Numbered from the stretch's first letter, positions 9,065-18,433 are shown. The stretch is 64,000 nt of DNA from Haloglomus irregulare (GCF_007421925.1 NZ_QMDX01000001.1:20533-84532); one strand, 5' to 3'. Notes: generated from the sequence alone by a model not told the origin. Translations and numbers: made by a program.

Positions 9065-9315
9065 CCGACGCCTACAGCGGTAGATCCGGTATTGATCGAC
9101 GATCAGGGCCTCAGAAATATCTACCCGGGGCGCGTGGCCGGTGATGGGGCGTAGCTGGCCCCGACCGGAGTGCAGCGGGGGGCAGGGGATGACACCCCAT
9201 CGTTCCGTCGCGTGGCGGTCGCGCCCGTATCCGTCGGTGAACAGTAGGCTCCCCGGTCGGAACCCGTGGCGAGCGGCTTCGCCAGGTTTTCGTTCGACCC
9301 CGCGGAACCCGCGTC
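9065..9315. promoter_or_regulatory. Intergenic region upstream of hpt
   Basis: 251 nt without a supported gene. GGTTTTCG near 9287 is about 29 nt before the hpt ATG and is its likely TATA element. Further upstream is a perfect 13-nt palindrome TGATCGACGATCA (9093-9105), followed by an AT-rich AGAAATATC (about 9113-9121) that would itself make a TATA box, though no ORF follows it. Confidence 0.45.
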
Positions 9316-9882
9316 ATGGACCGGCTCCGTCAGTCCCTGCTGGACGCGCCGATCATCGAGAAGGACGGCTACCACTACTTCGTCCATCCCATCAGCGACG
9401 GGGTCCCGATGCTGCGCCCGGAGCTGCTGCGCGAGATCGTCATCAGCATCATCAGGAAGGCCGACCTCGACGTCGATAAGATCGTCACGCCCGCGGCGAT
9501 GGGCATCCACATCTCCACGGCCGTCTCCCTGATGACGGACATCCCGCTGGTCGTCGTCCGCAAGCGCAAGTACGGCCTCGAAGGGGAGGTCCCGCTCTCG
9601 CAGGTCACCGGCTACTCCGAGTCCGAGATGTACATCAACGACGTGGAGCCCGGCGACCGCGTGCTGGTGCTGGACGACGTGCTCTCGACCGGCGGCACGC
9701 TCACCGCCATCACGGGCGCCCTCGACGAGATCGGCGCCGAGATCGCCGACGTGGTCGCGGTGATCAAGAAGGTGGGCGGCGAGAACGAACTGGAGACCAC
9801 GGCCTACGAGGCCAAGACGCTCATCAACGTCGACGTGGTCGACGGCGAGGTCGTCGTCGTGGACGAGGACGGCGACGACTGA
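9316..9882 (+). CDS. hpt: Hypoxanthine/guanine (purine) phosphoribosyltransferase
   Basis: 188-residue type I phosphoribosyltransferase of the archaeal HGPRTase-like group. It joins purine bases to PRPP in salvage. The PRPP loop is [14 protein letters not shown] at about residues 115-128, preceded by [20 protein letters not shown], a typical flexible loop. The N-terminal [22 protein letters not shown] is characteristic of this archaeal subfamily, which is annotated as hypoxanthine/guanine specific although adenine specificity cannot be excluded from sequence. Single gene with a likely leaderless promoter. Confidence 0.9.
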   Translation: MDRLRQSLLDAPIIEKDGYHYFVHPISDGVPMLRPELLREIVISIIRKADLDVDKIVTPAAMGIHISTAVSLMTDIPLVVVRKRKYGLEGEVPLSQVTGYSESEMYINDVEPGDRVLVLDDVLSTGGTLTAITGALDEIGAEIADVVAVIKKVGGENELETTAYEAKTLINVDVVDGEVVVVDEDGDD

Positions 9883-9988
9883 ACCGCGCGACGCACACAA
9901 CGCGGATATCGGAACTCTTCGAGGAGTATTCCACCGATTTCGGGCGGAGAGTCGACTCAGGAGTGGAACGTCGGAGACACGCGAGGAG

Positions 9989-10063
9989 TAGCGGGAGGAC
10001 GATTTGAACGTCCGATCTCCGGGTTATGAGCCCGGCGGAATCTCCTGGCTATCCCATCCCGCT
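9989..10063 (-). tRNA. Initiator tRNA-Met (CAT)
   Basis: A complete cloverleaf on the minus strand. Acceptor AGCGGGA pairs with TCCCGCT and the discriminator is A. The anticodon loop CTCATAA carries CAT. The A1-U72 end pair and three G-C pairs at the foot of the anticodon stem (CCGGG/CCCGG) mark it as initiator. The T loop is TTCAAAT. CCA is not encoded. CCCTTAACC about 28 nt upstream is a likely promoter. Confidence 0.95.
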
Positions 10064-10153
10064 ACCCCTTCGTAATCCACTACCCCGGTTAAGGGTTGTG
10101 CTATCGCTCCCGTCACGGAGCGAACTCGTACAGGGCGCAGGGCCGACGTTACC

Positions 10154-10639
10154 TCAGTCGTCCTGGACGCGCCAGGTGACGAGGCTCTCCGCGACGTAGT
10201 TGATGCTCAGCCCGACGCCGATGCCGATGCCGTTGGCGATGGTGGGCCAGACGTTGCCGCCCGCGACGACCAGGCGCACGTCCGTCCACGAGGTGAGGAC
10301 GAACAGCGTCCCGAAGGCGACCGCGAGCCCGACCGAGCGGACGAGGTGGGACGTCACCCAGCGGCGGACCAGCGCGGCCGGCCCCGCGCCACCGTGGTCG
10401 GCGAACGTCCAGCTGTCGTTCAGTAGGAACATCAGCGTGATGCTGGCCTCGGCGCCGACGGCCTTCGCGAGCAGCGGCCGGCCCGCGAACGGCGGGTCGA
10501 GGACGAAGCCAGCGGTCAGCAGCGCGACGAGGACGGTCTCCACCGAGGCACCGGCGACGCCGACGGAGACGAACTGGCCGATGCGGCCGGCCGACGCGAG
10601 TGCCCGCAGTCGGGCCCGCAGGAGGTCGGCGACGCTCAT
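10154..10639 (-). CDS. GtrA family membrane protein
   Basis: 161 residues with four membrane helices, typical of GtrA-like proteins, thought to help move or stabilise polyprenyl-phosphate-linked sugars. Family features are IGQFVSVGVAGASVETVL in helix 1, FLLNDSWTFAD between helices 2 and 3 (compare the NFxxxRxWVF pattern), and a final NGIGIGVGLSINYVAESLVTWR helix. The start overlaps the end of the GT2 gene by 4 nt, so the two are co-translated and probably act together. Confidence 0.85.
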   Translation of the reverse strand: MSVADLLRARLRALASAGRIGQFVSVGVAGASVETVLVALLTAGFVLDPPFAGRPLLAKAVGAEASITLMFLLNDSWTFADHGGAGPAALVRRWVTSHLVRSVGLAVAFGTLFVLTSWTDVRLVVAGGNVWPTIANGIGIGVGLSINYVAESLVTWRVQDD

Positions 10640-11490
10640 CGGCGGCGCTCGCCGGGGTCGGCCCCGCGGTTCACGAGGGCGGTCTCGTCCGCACGGGTTC
10701 GCGCGATGGCGTCGTGCAGCCGGCTGTCCTGCAGGCGCTTGGCGCGGTGGCGCGCGACGAGCAGCGCGGTCCCCAGCGAGACGGCGGTGTCGACCGGGTC
10801 GACCGTCGACCCGGGCTGGTCCTCCCACTCGATGGGGACCTCCTCGACGCGCAACCCCAGCGCGGCGGTCATGGCGATGAGCTCGACGTCCCACGCGAAG
10901 CCGGCCTCGTAGAGATGCGGTCGGACCGTCCGCCAGGCGTCGGCCGAGACGGCCTTGGCGCCGCACTGGTAGTCGTAGCAGTCCGCGGACAGCAGTCGGC
11001 GGGCGAGCCAGGCGAAGGCGTCGCCCAGCCGGCGTCGGGCGAGCGTCTGGTGGCCGGCGACCTCGGCGTCCGGATGGCGCCGCGACCCGACCGCGAGGTC
11101 CGCCCGGCCGTCGGCGACCGGCGCGATGATCGCCGCGAGACTCTCGGACGGCGTGGAGCCGTCGGCGTCGACGAACGCCAGGAGGCCGACCCCGTCACGC
11201 GAGTCGGCGTCGCCGCCCGGCGGGGTCGTGGCGGTGTCCCGACCACATGCGAGCGCCTCGAAGCCGGCCGTTATGGCGGCTCCCTTCCCCCGGCGTTCGT
11301 GGGCGACGGCGACGACAGCCTCGGGCAGCGCCTCGCGGAGCCGTTCGGTGACACCCGGGTCGGGGGCGTCGAGTTCGATACGGACCGTCGCGGGGTCGAG
11401 CCGGGCCCGACAGGAGCGGACGTACGACACCAGTCGGTCCACGTCCGGCTGGTAGGCGGGCACGACGAGCCCCAGCGACCGGTCGGCCAT
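10636..11490 (-). CDS. Glycosyltransferase family 2 (polyprenyl-phosphate sugar synthase-like)
   Basis: 284 residues with a GT-A fold, most like dolichol-phosphate mannose/glucose synthases. Visible: LGLVVPAYQPDVDRL at the N-terminus, ERRGKGAAITAGFEAL at about residue 65, the metal-binding AFVDADGST, and DYQCGAKAVSAD followed by GFAWDVELIAMTAAL. The expected product is a polyprenyl-phosphate sugar made on the cytoplasmic face. Coupled with GtrA downstream and 38 nt from a hypothetical gene upstream. The sugar cannot be read from sequence. Confidence 0.88.
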   Translation of the reverse strand: MADRSLGLVVPAYQPDVDRLVSYVRSCRARLDPATVRIELDAPDPGVTERLREALPEAVVAVAHERRGKGAAITAGFEALACGRDTATTPPGGDADSRDGVGLLAFVDADGSTPSESLAAIIAPVADGRADLAVGSRRHPDAEVAGHQTLARRRLGDAFAWLARRLLSADCYDYQCGAKAVSADAWRTVRPHLYEAGFAWDVELIAMTAALGLRVEEVPIEWEDQPGSTVDPVDTAVSLGTALLVARHRAKRLQDSRLHDAIARTRADETALVNRGADPGERRR

Positions 11491-11528
11491 CGCTCACCGG
11501 TGAGAAGCCGGGGGGCAAAAGGGGTTCG

Positions 11529-12212
11529 CTACGGCGATGCGTCGGCGATGGGCTCGACGACGCCGGCCAGCCCGCAGAACGCGAGCGGCGCGGCCGTCTC
11601 CGGGGCGCCCTCGAGCACCCGGTGGGTCGCGGTGTCGACCGAATCACGCCGCGCGGAGAGCTCCGCGGCCGAGGGCGAGACGCTCCCGTCCGCGGCATCC
11701 ACCGACCGCCCGCCGTCGGCCAGCCGGCTGTCGGTCGGCGTCCGGGTCCAGTCGGCGTCGTCGGTGGCCGGTTCACCGCCCGCCCCGCCGTCCAAGAGGT
11801 CGTCGAACGACCCCTCGGACTCGCCGGTCCCGTCGCCACCCGCGACCGCGAGGGCCGCGGCCAGGTCGTAATGAGCGGCAACCGTCGCATCGAGTGCGAC
11901 GGTACGACGGACCAGTTCGACCGCGGGGTCCGTCCCCGGAGCGTCGCGACTGTAGCACGCGACGCTCGGGCGGGCCCCCGGGCGTCTGGGGACCACGACC
12001 ACCTGCCGGCCGGCGATCTCCGCGCGACCGGGAGCCGCGGTCCGGACGCCCTCCCGCCGGCGGTCCACTACGAGCACGTCCGCGGCGGCGGCCGCATCGA
12101 CGACCGTGTGGTCGACGTCCGCCGGGAGTTCGTCCGCGGGCCGGGTCGGACCACCTGTTCTGAACGCGAGCCCGGGGCCGCCGGGAGCCATCGGGGGACG
12201 GCCGGTTGTCAT
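11529..12212 (-). CDS. Hypothetical protein, first gene of GT2-GtrA operon
   Basis: 227 residues, no recognised family. A central segment (QVVVVPRRPG, then about 40 residues including VELVRRTVALDATVAAHYDL) looks folded, while residues about 130-190 are Asp/Gly/Ser-rich linker. No signal peptide or membrane helix. TTATAC about 26 nt upstream of the ATG on the minus strand suggests a leaderless start. It precedes the GT2 gene by 38 nt on the same strand and is divergent from the DUF2298 gene, so it may belong to the same glycan pathway. Coding status rests on codon pattern and spacing. Confidence 0.62.
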   Translation of the reverse strand: MTTGRPPMAPGGPGLAFRTGGPTRPADELPADVDHTVVDAAAAADVLVVDRRREGVRTAAPGRAEIAGRQVVVVPRRPGARPSVACYSRDAPGTDPAVELVRRTVALDATVAAHYDLAAALAVAGGDGTGESEGSFDDLLDGGAGGEPATDDADWTRTPTDSRLADGGRSVDAADGSVSPSAAELSARRDSVDTATHRVLEGAPETAAPLAFCGLAGVVEPIADASP

Positions 12213-12322
12213 GTCAGGGTCGAGGGGGGCGCTGGTATAACCCGATGCACTAGTTCGAACCGTTCACCGCGGATACGTCGCCGTTACAACGGTACGAACG
12301 GTCGGAGCCGGTGGGAAAGACG

Positions 12323-12328
12323 TATAAT
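12323..12328 (+). promoter_or_regulatory. TATA box of DUF2298 gene
   Basis: TATAAT lies 25-30 nt upstream of the ATG at 12353, the usual distance for a leaderless haloarchaeal transcript. It argues for this start over an in-frame ATG at 12311 that lies upstream of the box. Confidence 0.65.
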
Positions 12329-12352
12329 CACCGCCTCCCGTCCCACGGTCGG

Positions 12353-14887
12353 ATGGAGTACCTGCTGGTCGTCGTCTGGCTGGTGACGTATCTGGCGCTG
12401 GGGCTGGCGGCGCTGCCCGCGGCGGCGGCGCTGTTCCCCCGGTTCGCCGACCGCGGCGCCGCCTTCGCCCTCCCGCTTGCGCTGGCGGTCCTCGGCGTCG
12501 TCGGCTATCTCGTCGGCCAGTTCGCCTTCGGCTGGCCGGCGCTCGTCGCCGGGCTCCTCGCGCTGGTCGGCGCCTCCTACCTCGCGGGCGACGTGGAGAT
12601 CGACCGCGGAGCCACCGTCGAGGCTGCCGCCGTCTTCACCGCCGGCTTCCTCCTCCTCGTCGGCATCCGGGCAGTCGACCCGGCCGTCCACCCCATCGGC
12701 GGCGAGAAGTTCCTCGACTTCGGGCTGTTGCAGTCGCTGCTCCGGACGGGGAGCGCGCTCGCGCCGCTCCCGCCGGAGGACATGTGGTTCGCCGGCGAGC
12801 CGGTGCAGTACTACTACGGCGGTCACCTGCTCGCTGCGCTGTTGACCACGCTGACGAGCACGGCGGCACGGTTCGCCTACAACCTCGCCCTGGCGGGCTT
12901 CTTCGGCGCGCTCGTCGTCGCCGCCTGGGGCCTGGCCGGGAACGTCGCGGCCAGCTACGGCGCGCCCCGCCGGCTCGGGGCGGCGCTCGGCGCCTTCTTC
13001 ACCGGGGTCGCCGCCAACCTCCAGACCGCCGCCATCGTCGGCCTCTGGCTCCTCCCCGACGGGCTCTCGCGGGCCGTCGTGGCCGCCGCCGGGCTCCCGG
13101 GCGACCTCCTGAACTGGACGCCCGCCGAGTTCTCCTACTGGACGGCCTCGCGGGTCATCCCCGGCACCATCAACGAGTTCCCCCTGTTCGCGTGGCTCAA
13201 CGGCGACCTCCACGCACACATGATGAGCACGCTCTTTATGCTGCTGCTGGCGGCGATCCTGTTCGCCTACTGGCGGACGCCGGAGGCGGAGCTGACGCGG
13301 CGCCGACTGCTCGTCTTCGGCCTGCTGCCGCCGTTGGCCGGCTTCATCGCCGTCGTCAACACCTGGTCGTTCCCGACCGCGGCGGGGCTGGCCTTCCTGG
13401 CGCTCACCTTCGCCCCCGCGCGCCCGACGACCCTGCTGCCGGACGAGGCCCGGCGGCGGCTCCCGGACCTCGCCCACCCCGACGGTGGTGAACCGGCACC
13501 GGAGGCCGGCGACCGTCGCTCCGACGGCGGCACGGTCACCGGGCCGGGCCAGTCCGGCCCCCACGAGACACCGCCGCTCGGCGACCGGCTCCGCGAGGAG
13601 GCGCTCCGGTCGGGTGTCGCCCTGGGGCTCGCCGCCGCCATGCTCGTCGTCGGTGTCGTCTGGGCGCTCCCGTTCTGGCTCGGCACTGCGAGCGGGCGGT
13701 CGATCGGCGTCCTGCCCGGGCGGAGTTCGCTCGGTGGCCTGCTGCTGGTCCACGGCGCGTTCGTGCTCGTCTTCGGCGCCTACCTCGGCCGACGGGTCGG
13801 CTACGGACTCCGGGCCGTCGAGCAGCCGGCGCTGACGGCGCTCGTCTCGACGCTGTTCTCACTGGCCGCACTGTCGGTTCCACTGTACGTCATCCCGCTC
13901 CCGGCGAACGCGGGGCTGCCGCTCTCCTTCGTCGTCCTCGGCGTCGCACTGGCCGGCGCGACCCGGCTGGAGCCGTTCGAGGGGCTCTCGCGGGGCGTCC
14001 TGTTCGCCCCGTATCTCGTCGTCCTCGCGTACGCGATGGGGTTCGCGGCGCTGGCCCTGTTCGGCCCGCTGCTGGCCGCGGGTTGGGTCTGCCTCCGGAC
14101 CGGTCGCGAAGTGGGCTACGAGACCGTCCTCGTGGTCGCGGGGCTGGGCCTGACGCTGCTCGTCGAGTTCGTCTACGTCGTCGAGCAGGCGGGACCCGAG
14201 CGGTTCAATACCGTCTTCAAGACCTACGCGCAGGTGTGGGTGCTCTGGGCGCCGGCGGCCGGCGTCGCGCTGGCCCGGCTCGTCGACGCCGGTCGCTCCT
14301 CGTTCGACGCCCCCAACGCCGCGACCTGGCGGACGGCTGGGCGTGGCCTCGCCGCCGGGCTGGTCTTCCTGACGGCGCTCTACGGCGGGTTCGCCCTCCC
14401 CGCGCAGTTCGGCGCCGGCGGGGCGGCCACGCTCGACGGGACCGCCTTCGTCGCCGACTCGCACCCCGAGGAGGCCAGCGCCATCGGCTACATCGACGAC
14501 CTGGAGGGCCAGCCCACCATCGTCACCGCGGCGCCGGCCGGCTACCGCTGGACCCCCAGCAACGGGGACGGCGCCGCCGCGCCCGCCTCGCTGACCGGCG
14601 TCCCGACCGTGGCCGGCTGGTTCCACGAGATCGGCTATCGCGGGGACGAACCCTACCAGGAACGGGTTTCGGACGTGCGGACTATCTACACCGGCGAGCG
14701 GTCCGAGCAGCTGCGGCTGCTCGACGAGTACGACGTGGAGTACATCTACTACGGCCCCGCCGAGCGGAACAAGTACGACCGCCCGACCGTCGGGCAGCTC
14801 CGAGGTCACTCGGCCGTGACGGTGGTCCACCAGTCGGGGGGTGAGGGCGGTGTGGCCGTCCTCCGCGTCGACCAGTCCGAGCTGTGA
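12353..14887 (+). CDS. DUF2298 (YYY-type) multispanning membrane protein
   Basis: 844 residues and at least a dozen membrane helices. It carries the DUF2298 core: HPIGGEKFLDFGLLQSLLR, PPEDMWFAGEPVQYYYGGHL, and later TINEFPLFAWLNGDLHAHMM. The conserved acidic and His residues in the outer loops resemble GT-C membrane glycosyltransferases, though no activity is proven for the family. A hydrophilic loop at about residues 360-420 is Pro/Gly/Asp rich. The soluble C-terminal part (from about residue 690) lies outside the membrane. Divergent from the GT2-GtrA operon, which suggests use of a polyprenyl-linked sugar. Confidence 0.88.
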   Translation: MEYLLVVVWLVTYLALGLAALPAAAALFPRFADRGAAFALPLALAVLGVVGYLVGQFAFGWPALVAGLLALVGASYLAGDVEIDRGATVEAAAVFTAGFLLLVGIRAVDPAVHPIGGEKFLDFGLLQSLLRTGSALAPLPPEDMWFAGEPVQYYYGGHLLAALLTTLTSTAARFAYNLALAGFFGALVVAAWGLAGNVAASYGAPRRLGAALGAFFTGVAANLQTAAIVGLWLLPDGLSRAVVAAAGLPGDLLNWTPAEFSYWTASRVIPGTINEFPLFAWLNGDLHAHMMSTLFMLLLAAILFAYWRTPEAELTRRRLLVFGLLPPLAGFIAVVNTWSFPTAAGLAFLALTFAPARPTTLLPDEARRRLPDLAHPDGGEPAPEAGDRRSDGGTVTGPGQSGPHETPPLGDRLREEALRSGVALGLAAAMLVVGVVWALPFWLGTASGRSIGVLPGRSSLGGLLLVHGAFVLVFGAYLGRRVGYGLRAVEQPALTALVSTLFSLAALSVPLYVIPLPANAGLPLSFVVLGVALAGATRLEPFEGLSRGVLFAPYLVVLAYAMGFAALALFGPLLAAGWVCLRTGREVGYETVLVVAGLGLTLLVEFVYVVEQAGPERFNTVFKTYAQVWVLWAPAAGVALARLVDAGRSSFDAPNAATWRTAGRGLAAGLVFLTALYGGFALPAQFGAGGAATLDGTAFVADSHPEEASAIGYIDDLEGQPTIVTAAPAGYRWTPSNGDGAAAPASLTGVPTVAGWFHEIGYRGDEPYQERVSDVRTIYTGERSEQLRLLDEYDVEYIYYGPAERNKYDRPTVGQLRGHSAVTVVHQSGGEGGVAVLRVDQSEL

Positions 14888-15001
14888 GCTCGGTGGGATG
14901 AGCGCGTTTCCGACGTCCCTTCCGCAGGAGACGAGGGACTACCGAGTCGCTCACCTATCCGCGGGACACGTCGATAAAAATCCGGGTCGACCTGTCCGAG
15001 C

Positions 15002-15796
15002 CTACGCCTCGAACTCGGGGTCGCGGTCCTCGAGGAAGGCCGCCATCCCCTCGCGCTGGTCGGGAGTACCGAACAGGCCACTCCAGACGCGCTTCTCGTA
15101 CTCCAGGCCGGCCGACTGCGGGCCCTCGTGGACCTGGTTGAGCGCGGATTTGGCGCCCCGGAGCGCGAAGCGGGGTTTCTCGGCGATGCGCTCGGCCAGT
15201 TCGTGGGCGCGCTCGACCGTCTCCTCGTGGGGACAGGTCTCGCCGACGATGCCGGCCTCCTCGGCGGCCGCGGCGTCCAGGCGGTCGCCGAGGAACACCA
15301 TCCGGCGGGCGGTCTCGTCATCGACCAGCCGGGAGAGACGCTGGGTGCCGCCCCAGCCGGGGACGATGCCGAGGTCGATCTCCGTCTGCCCGATGAGGGC
15401 GTCCTCGCTTGCGACCCGGATGTCGGCGGCGAGCGCGAGCTCGCAGCCGCCGCCGAACGCGTAGCCGTCGACCGCCGCCACCACCGGGACCGGGAACGAC
15501 TCGACGGCGTCGGTCATGGCGTGGCCCAGCTCGCAGTAGTCGTACGCCTCGGCCACCGACAGGTCGGACATGTGTGCGATGTCGGCCCCGGCGACGAACG
15601 CCTTCTCCCCGGCGCCGGTGACGACGACCGCCCGGGCGTCCTCGCGCGCGGCGTCGAGCGCCTCCGGGATCGCCTCCAGGGTGGCGGCGTTGAGCGCGTT
15701 CAACTTGTCCGGGCGGTCGATGGTGAGCGTGGCGACCGTGCCGGCATCGTTCCAGTCCAGGGCGACCGTCTCGGCCTCGAACTCGGTTACAGCCAT
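15002..15796 (-). CDS. Enoyl-CoA hydratase/isomerase (crotonase)
   Basis: 264-residue crotonase that adds water to trans-2-enoyl-CoA. Both catalytic glutamates are present: one in GGGCELALAADIRVA and one in GQTEIDLGIVPGWGGTQRL. The oxyanion hole segment AFVAGADIAHM is intact. The ATG at 15796 gives the normal family length; longer upstream frames have no homology. The region to the convergent DUF2298 gene is 114 nt. Probable role in beta-oxidation or polyhydroxyalkanoate metabolism. Confidence 0.9.
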   Translation of the reverse strand: MAVTEFEAETVALDWNDAGTVATLTIDRPDKLNALNAATLEAIPEALDAAREDARAVVVTGAGEKAFVAGADIAHMSDLSVAEAYDYCELGHAMTDAVESFPVPVVAAVDGYAFGGGCELALAADIRVASEDALIGQTEIDLGIVPGWGGTQRLSRLVDDETARRMVFLGDRLDAAAAEEAGIVGETCPHEETVERAHELAERIAEKPRFALRGAKSALNQVHEGPQSAGLEYEKRVWSGLFGTPDQREGMAAFLEDRDPEFEA

Positions 15797-15904
15797 GCCT
15801 CCGGTGTCGGCGCCCGGCGACATAACTCCCGGGTCCGGGGTGGGGGCCGTCACGACGGGGGAATCGCCCCGAAGGCTTTGCCGGAGGCGCCCGCGGGGAG
15901 GCAT

Positions 15905-16321
15905 ATGGACGCCGAGGACGCCTGGGTCCCGTACTACGACCTGCTGGGCATCGATATCGAGACGGTCGCGGACGGCTACGCCGCCGGGCGGATGGCGGTG
16001 ACCGAGCAGCACAGCGCGGCGCCCGGGACCGAAGTGGCCCACGGCGGCGCGGTCGCGTCGCTCGCGGACTCCGTGGGCTACTGGGCCGTCAGCAGCGCCA
16101 ACGGCGGCGGCCTCACGCCGACCGTCGACCTCCGGCTGGACTACCTCGCGCCGGGGACCGACGACCTCGTCGGCGAGGCGGAGGTCGTCAGGAACGGGAC
16201 GAGCGTCGGGACCGTCGACGTGCTCGTCGAGCGCGAGGGCGACGGCGAGACGGTCGCGCTGGGCCGGGGGACGTTCAAGACCGGTGGGAGCGACACGCGA
16301 GGGGCCTGGGGCGGGGAGTAG
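15905..16321 (+). CDS. PaaI-family hotdog thioesterase
   Basis: 138 residues with the hotdog signature TEVAHGGAVASLADSVGYWAV, which carries the conserved HGG and Asp, then PTVDLRLDYLAP. Members cleave acyl- or aroyl-CoA. GGCTTTGCC near 15877 is a likely TATA element 28 nt upstream of the ATG. Divergent from the enoyl-CoA hydratase, which fits an acyl-CoA context. Confidence 0.87.
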   Translation: MDAEDAWVPYYDLLGIDIETVADGYAAGRMAVTEQHSAAPGTEVAHGGAVASLADSVGYWAVSSANGGGLTPTVDLRLDYLAPGTDDLVGEAEVVRNGTSVGTVDVLVEREGDGETVALGRGTFKTGGSDTRGAWGGE

Positions 16322-16371
16322 CCCCGACCGCGAACCGGCCGCTTAACCCGTCGCCACGCCAGCCGGGGGAT

Positions 16372-16956
16372 ATGGCACGCGTCCCGTATCTCGACGGCGA
16401 GGACGTCCCCGAGGCGTACGGCGCGGTGTTCGACCGGAACCGGGCGGGCGCCACCAATCTGTACGGCGCCCTGGCGAACAACCCGCCGCTGCTCGACGCG
16501 TTCGTCGACTTCGCCCGGACCTGCTGGGACGAGTGCGGCCTCGACGAACCGGAACGCGAACTCGTCGCGCTGACGGTCGCCCGGCAGACCCACGCCGACT
16601 ACGAGTGGCACCAGCACGTCCCGCTCGCGCTCGACGCGGGGCTCCCGGAGGCGGACGTGCGGGCGGTCCGCGAGGGCCGGTACGGCGACCTCGGGAGCCG
16701 CCGGGAGGCGCTGACGAGCTACGCCGCCGCCGTCGCGACCGCCTCGGTCGACGACGCCCTCCACCGGGCGCTGGTCGAGCGGGTCGACGACCGGACCGTC
16801 GTGGGCGTGACGCTGCTGGCCGCGGTCTACACCGGTCTCGCGCGCTTCCTCGACGCGCTGGCGGTCGGACCCGAGGAGTCGTTCGTCGGCTGGGGGCTCG
16901 ACGGACTCGACGATGGTGACGGTACGGAGCTCTCGCGTGAGGACCTGCTAGAATGA
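16372..16956 (+). CDS. Carboxymuconolactone decarboxylase-like (AhpD fold) protein
   Basis: 194 residues. The core helix ELVALTVARQTHADYEWHQHVPLAL matches the CMD/AhpD family, but the Cys-x-x-Cys redox pair of AhpD is absent, so a peroxidase-partner role is unlikely. Tyr, Trp and His take these positions, as in the common haloarchaeal form. CCGCTTAACCCG near 16344 is a likely TATA element 28 nt before the start. Substrate unknown. Confidence 0.82.
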   Translation: MARVPYLDGEDVPEAYGAVFDRNRAGATNLYGALANNPPLLDAFVDFARTCWDECGLDEPERELVALTVARQTHADYEWHQHVPLALDAGLPEADVRAVREGRYGDLGSRREALTSYAAAVATASVDDALHRALVERVDDRTVVGVTLLAAVYTGLARFLDALAVGPEESFVGWGLDGLDDGDGTELSREDLLE

Positions 16957-16966
16957 CCCGGCCGGG

Positions 16967-18433
16967 TCAGTCGTCGGCCTCGCCGCCCTGCTCGTGGGCG
17001 TGAAGCGCGGCCATCCGCGACCGCAGGTCGACGCCCTTCCGGTCGTAGGCACGGACGCGGTACCAGTAGAGCCCCGCCGAGAGGACGATCCACGCCAGAA
17101 CGACGCCGAACGCGGAGGGGGCGCTCCGGACGACCAGCAGCGTGAACACCGCCGAGACGATGACGTTCCCGACGGCGACGGTCTTCAGCACCGGCATCGG
17201 GAGCTTGTAGATGGAGTGCTCGTAGCGCTGCGGGAACACCTTCGGCAGGTTCCACAGCGCGACGCCGCCGATGAGGAAGGCGACGAAGATACCGGTGACG
17301 ACCACGGTGACGAGCCAGTCCAGCGCCGCCGGGCCGGTGACGGCATCGAGCTGGCCGATGAACGGCGCCGCGAGTATCGGCGGGACGCCGAACAGCAGGA
17401 CCGCGCGGTGGGGGGTGCGGTAGTCGTCGTGGACCGCCGCGAACACGTCCGGCAGGACGTCGTCGCGGGCCGCCCGCATCACCGTTCGGGAGTAGGAGGT
17501 GTAGAGCGTGTTGACCGTCGTCGCCGCCGCCACGAGCGCGGCCACGCCGATGACGAGCAGTAGCGGGTCCGGCAGCACCCCGGCACCGACCGCGGCCAGT
17601 CCGCCCTCGACCGGCTCGCCGCCGAGCCGGCCGGAGACGGTCATGTTCTCGATGGGGATGGCCCCGACCAGCGTGAAGACGATGGCAAGTGTCAGCAGCG
17701 TCACGATGGTCATCCCGATACCGAGCACCCGCGGGATGTTCTCGACCGGGTTCTCCAGCTCCTCGCCGATCTCGATTATCATCCCGAACCCCTGGAACGG
17801 GATGTACAGCGTGACGACCGCCAGCAGGAACGGTGCGAACCCGTCCGCGAAGGGCTCGCCCTCGTCCGCGGGGAACAGCGGCGTGAAGTTCGCGGCGTCG
17901 ATATGCGGGATACCGCCGAGGACGAACGCCAGCATCCCCATAACGAGCAGCCCGACGAACGCGAGCTGGACCTTCGCCACGATGCGGACGCCGACGTAGT
18001 TGAGCACGAGGAACGAGCCCAACAGCACCCAGGCGGCGACGACCGTCGGGACCGAGGCGCCCGCGAGCGTGTCCAGCAGCCCGTTGAGGTAGTCGGCGAA
18101 CCCGATCGCCGCGAACAGCAGGTACGACCAGACCGCCAATATCGGGACCGAGACGCCAAGAACGCCCCAGAACGGCCCCACCAGTCTGGAGCCGTAGACG
18201 TAGATACCCCCGGCGACCGGTATCGCGCCGCCGAGCTGCAGGAGCAGCAGGACGCCGAGCACCATCGGGACGATGGAGACGACGATGGCGAGCGTGATGC
18301 TCGGCCCCGCAGCGGCAGCCATCTGCGTCGGGACGATGAAGATGCTCATCCCGAGTGCCGTTCCGACGAGCAGCGCGACCGCGCCCCAGAGGCCGACGCG
18401 CTGGTCGATGAGTTTGTAGCTATCGGCCGACAT
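16967..18433 (-). CDS. APC-family amino acid permease
   Basis: 488 residues and 12 predicted helices. The N-terminal GLWGAVALLVGTALGMSIFIVP has the GTALGxxIF substrate-binding motif of the amino acid-polyamine-organocation superfamily. Helix 3 and 6 regions (PVAGGIYVYGSRLVG, PFQGFGMIIEIGEELENP) fit too. The ATG at 18433 is chosen over 18460: GTTAAAAA near 18465 is a plausible TATA element. Transports an amino acid or amine, substrate not readable. Divergent from the FAD oxidase. Confidence 0.88.
   Translation of the reverse strand: MSADSYKLIDQRVGLWGAVALLVGTALGMSIFIVPTQMAAAAGPSITLAIVVSIVPMVLGVLLLLQLGGAIPVAGGIYVYGSRLVGPFWGVLGVSVPILAVWSYLLFAAIGFADYLNGLLDTLAGASVPTVVAAWVLLGSFLVLNYVGVRIVAKVQLAFVGLLVMGMLAFVLGGIPHIDAANFTPLFPADEGEPFADGFAPFLLAVVTLYIPFQGFGMIIEIGEELENPVENIPRVLGIGMTIVTLLTLAIVFTLVGAIPIENMTVSGRLGGEPVEGGLAAVGAGVLPDPLLLVIGVAALVAAATTVNTLYTSYSRTVMRAARDDVLPDVFAAVHDDYRTPHRAVLLFGVPPILAAPFIGQLDAVTGPAALDWLVTVVVTGIFVAFLIGGVALWNLPKVFPQRYEHSIYKLPMPVLKTVAVGNVIVSAVFTLLVVRSAPSAFGVVLAWIVLSAGLYWYRVRAYDRKGVDLRSRMAALHAHEQGGEADD

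Noticed and set aside
12284..13753. 489-codon frame antisense to DUF2298
   Set aside because: Same type of GC artefact; the plus-strand frame has strong motifs.
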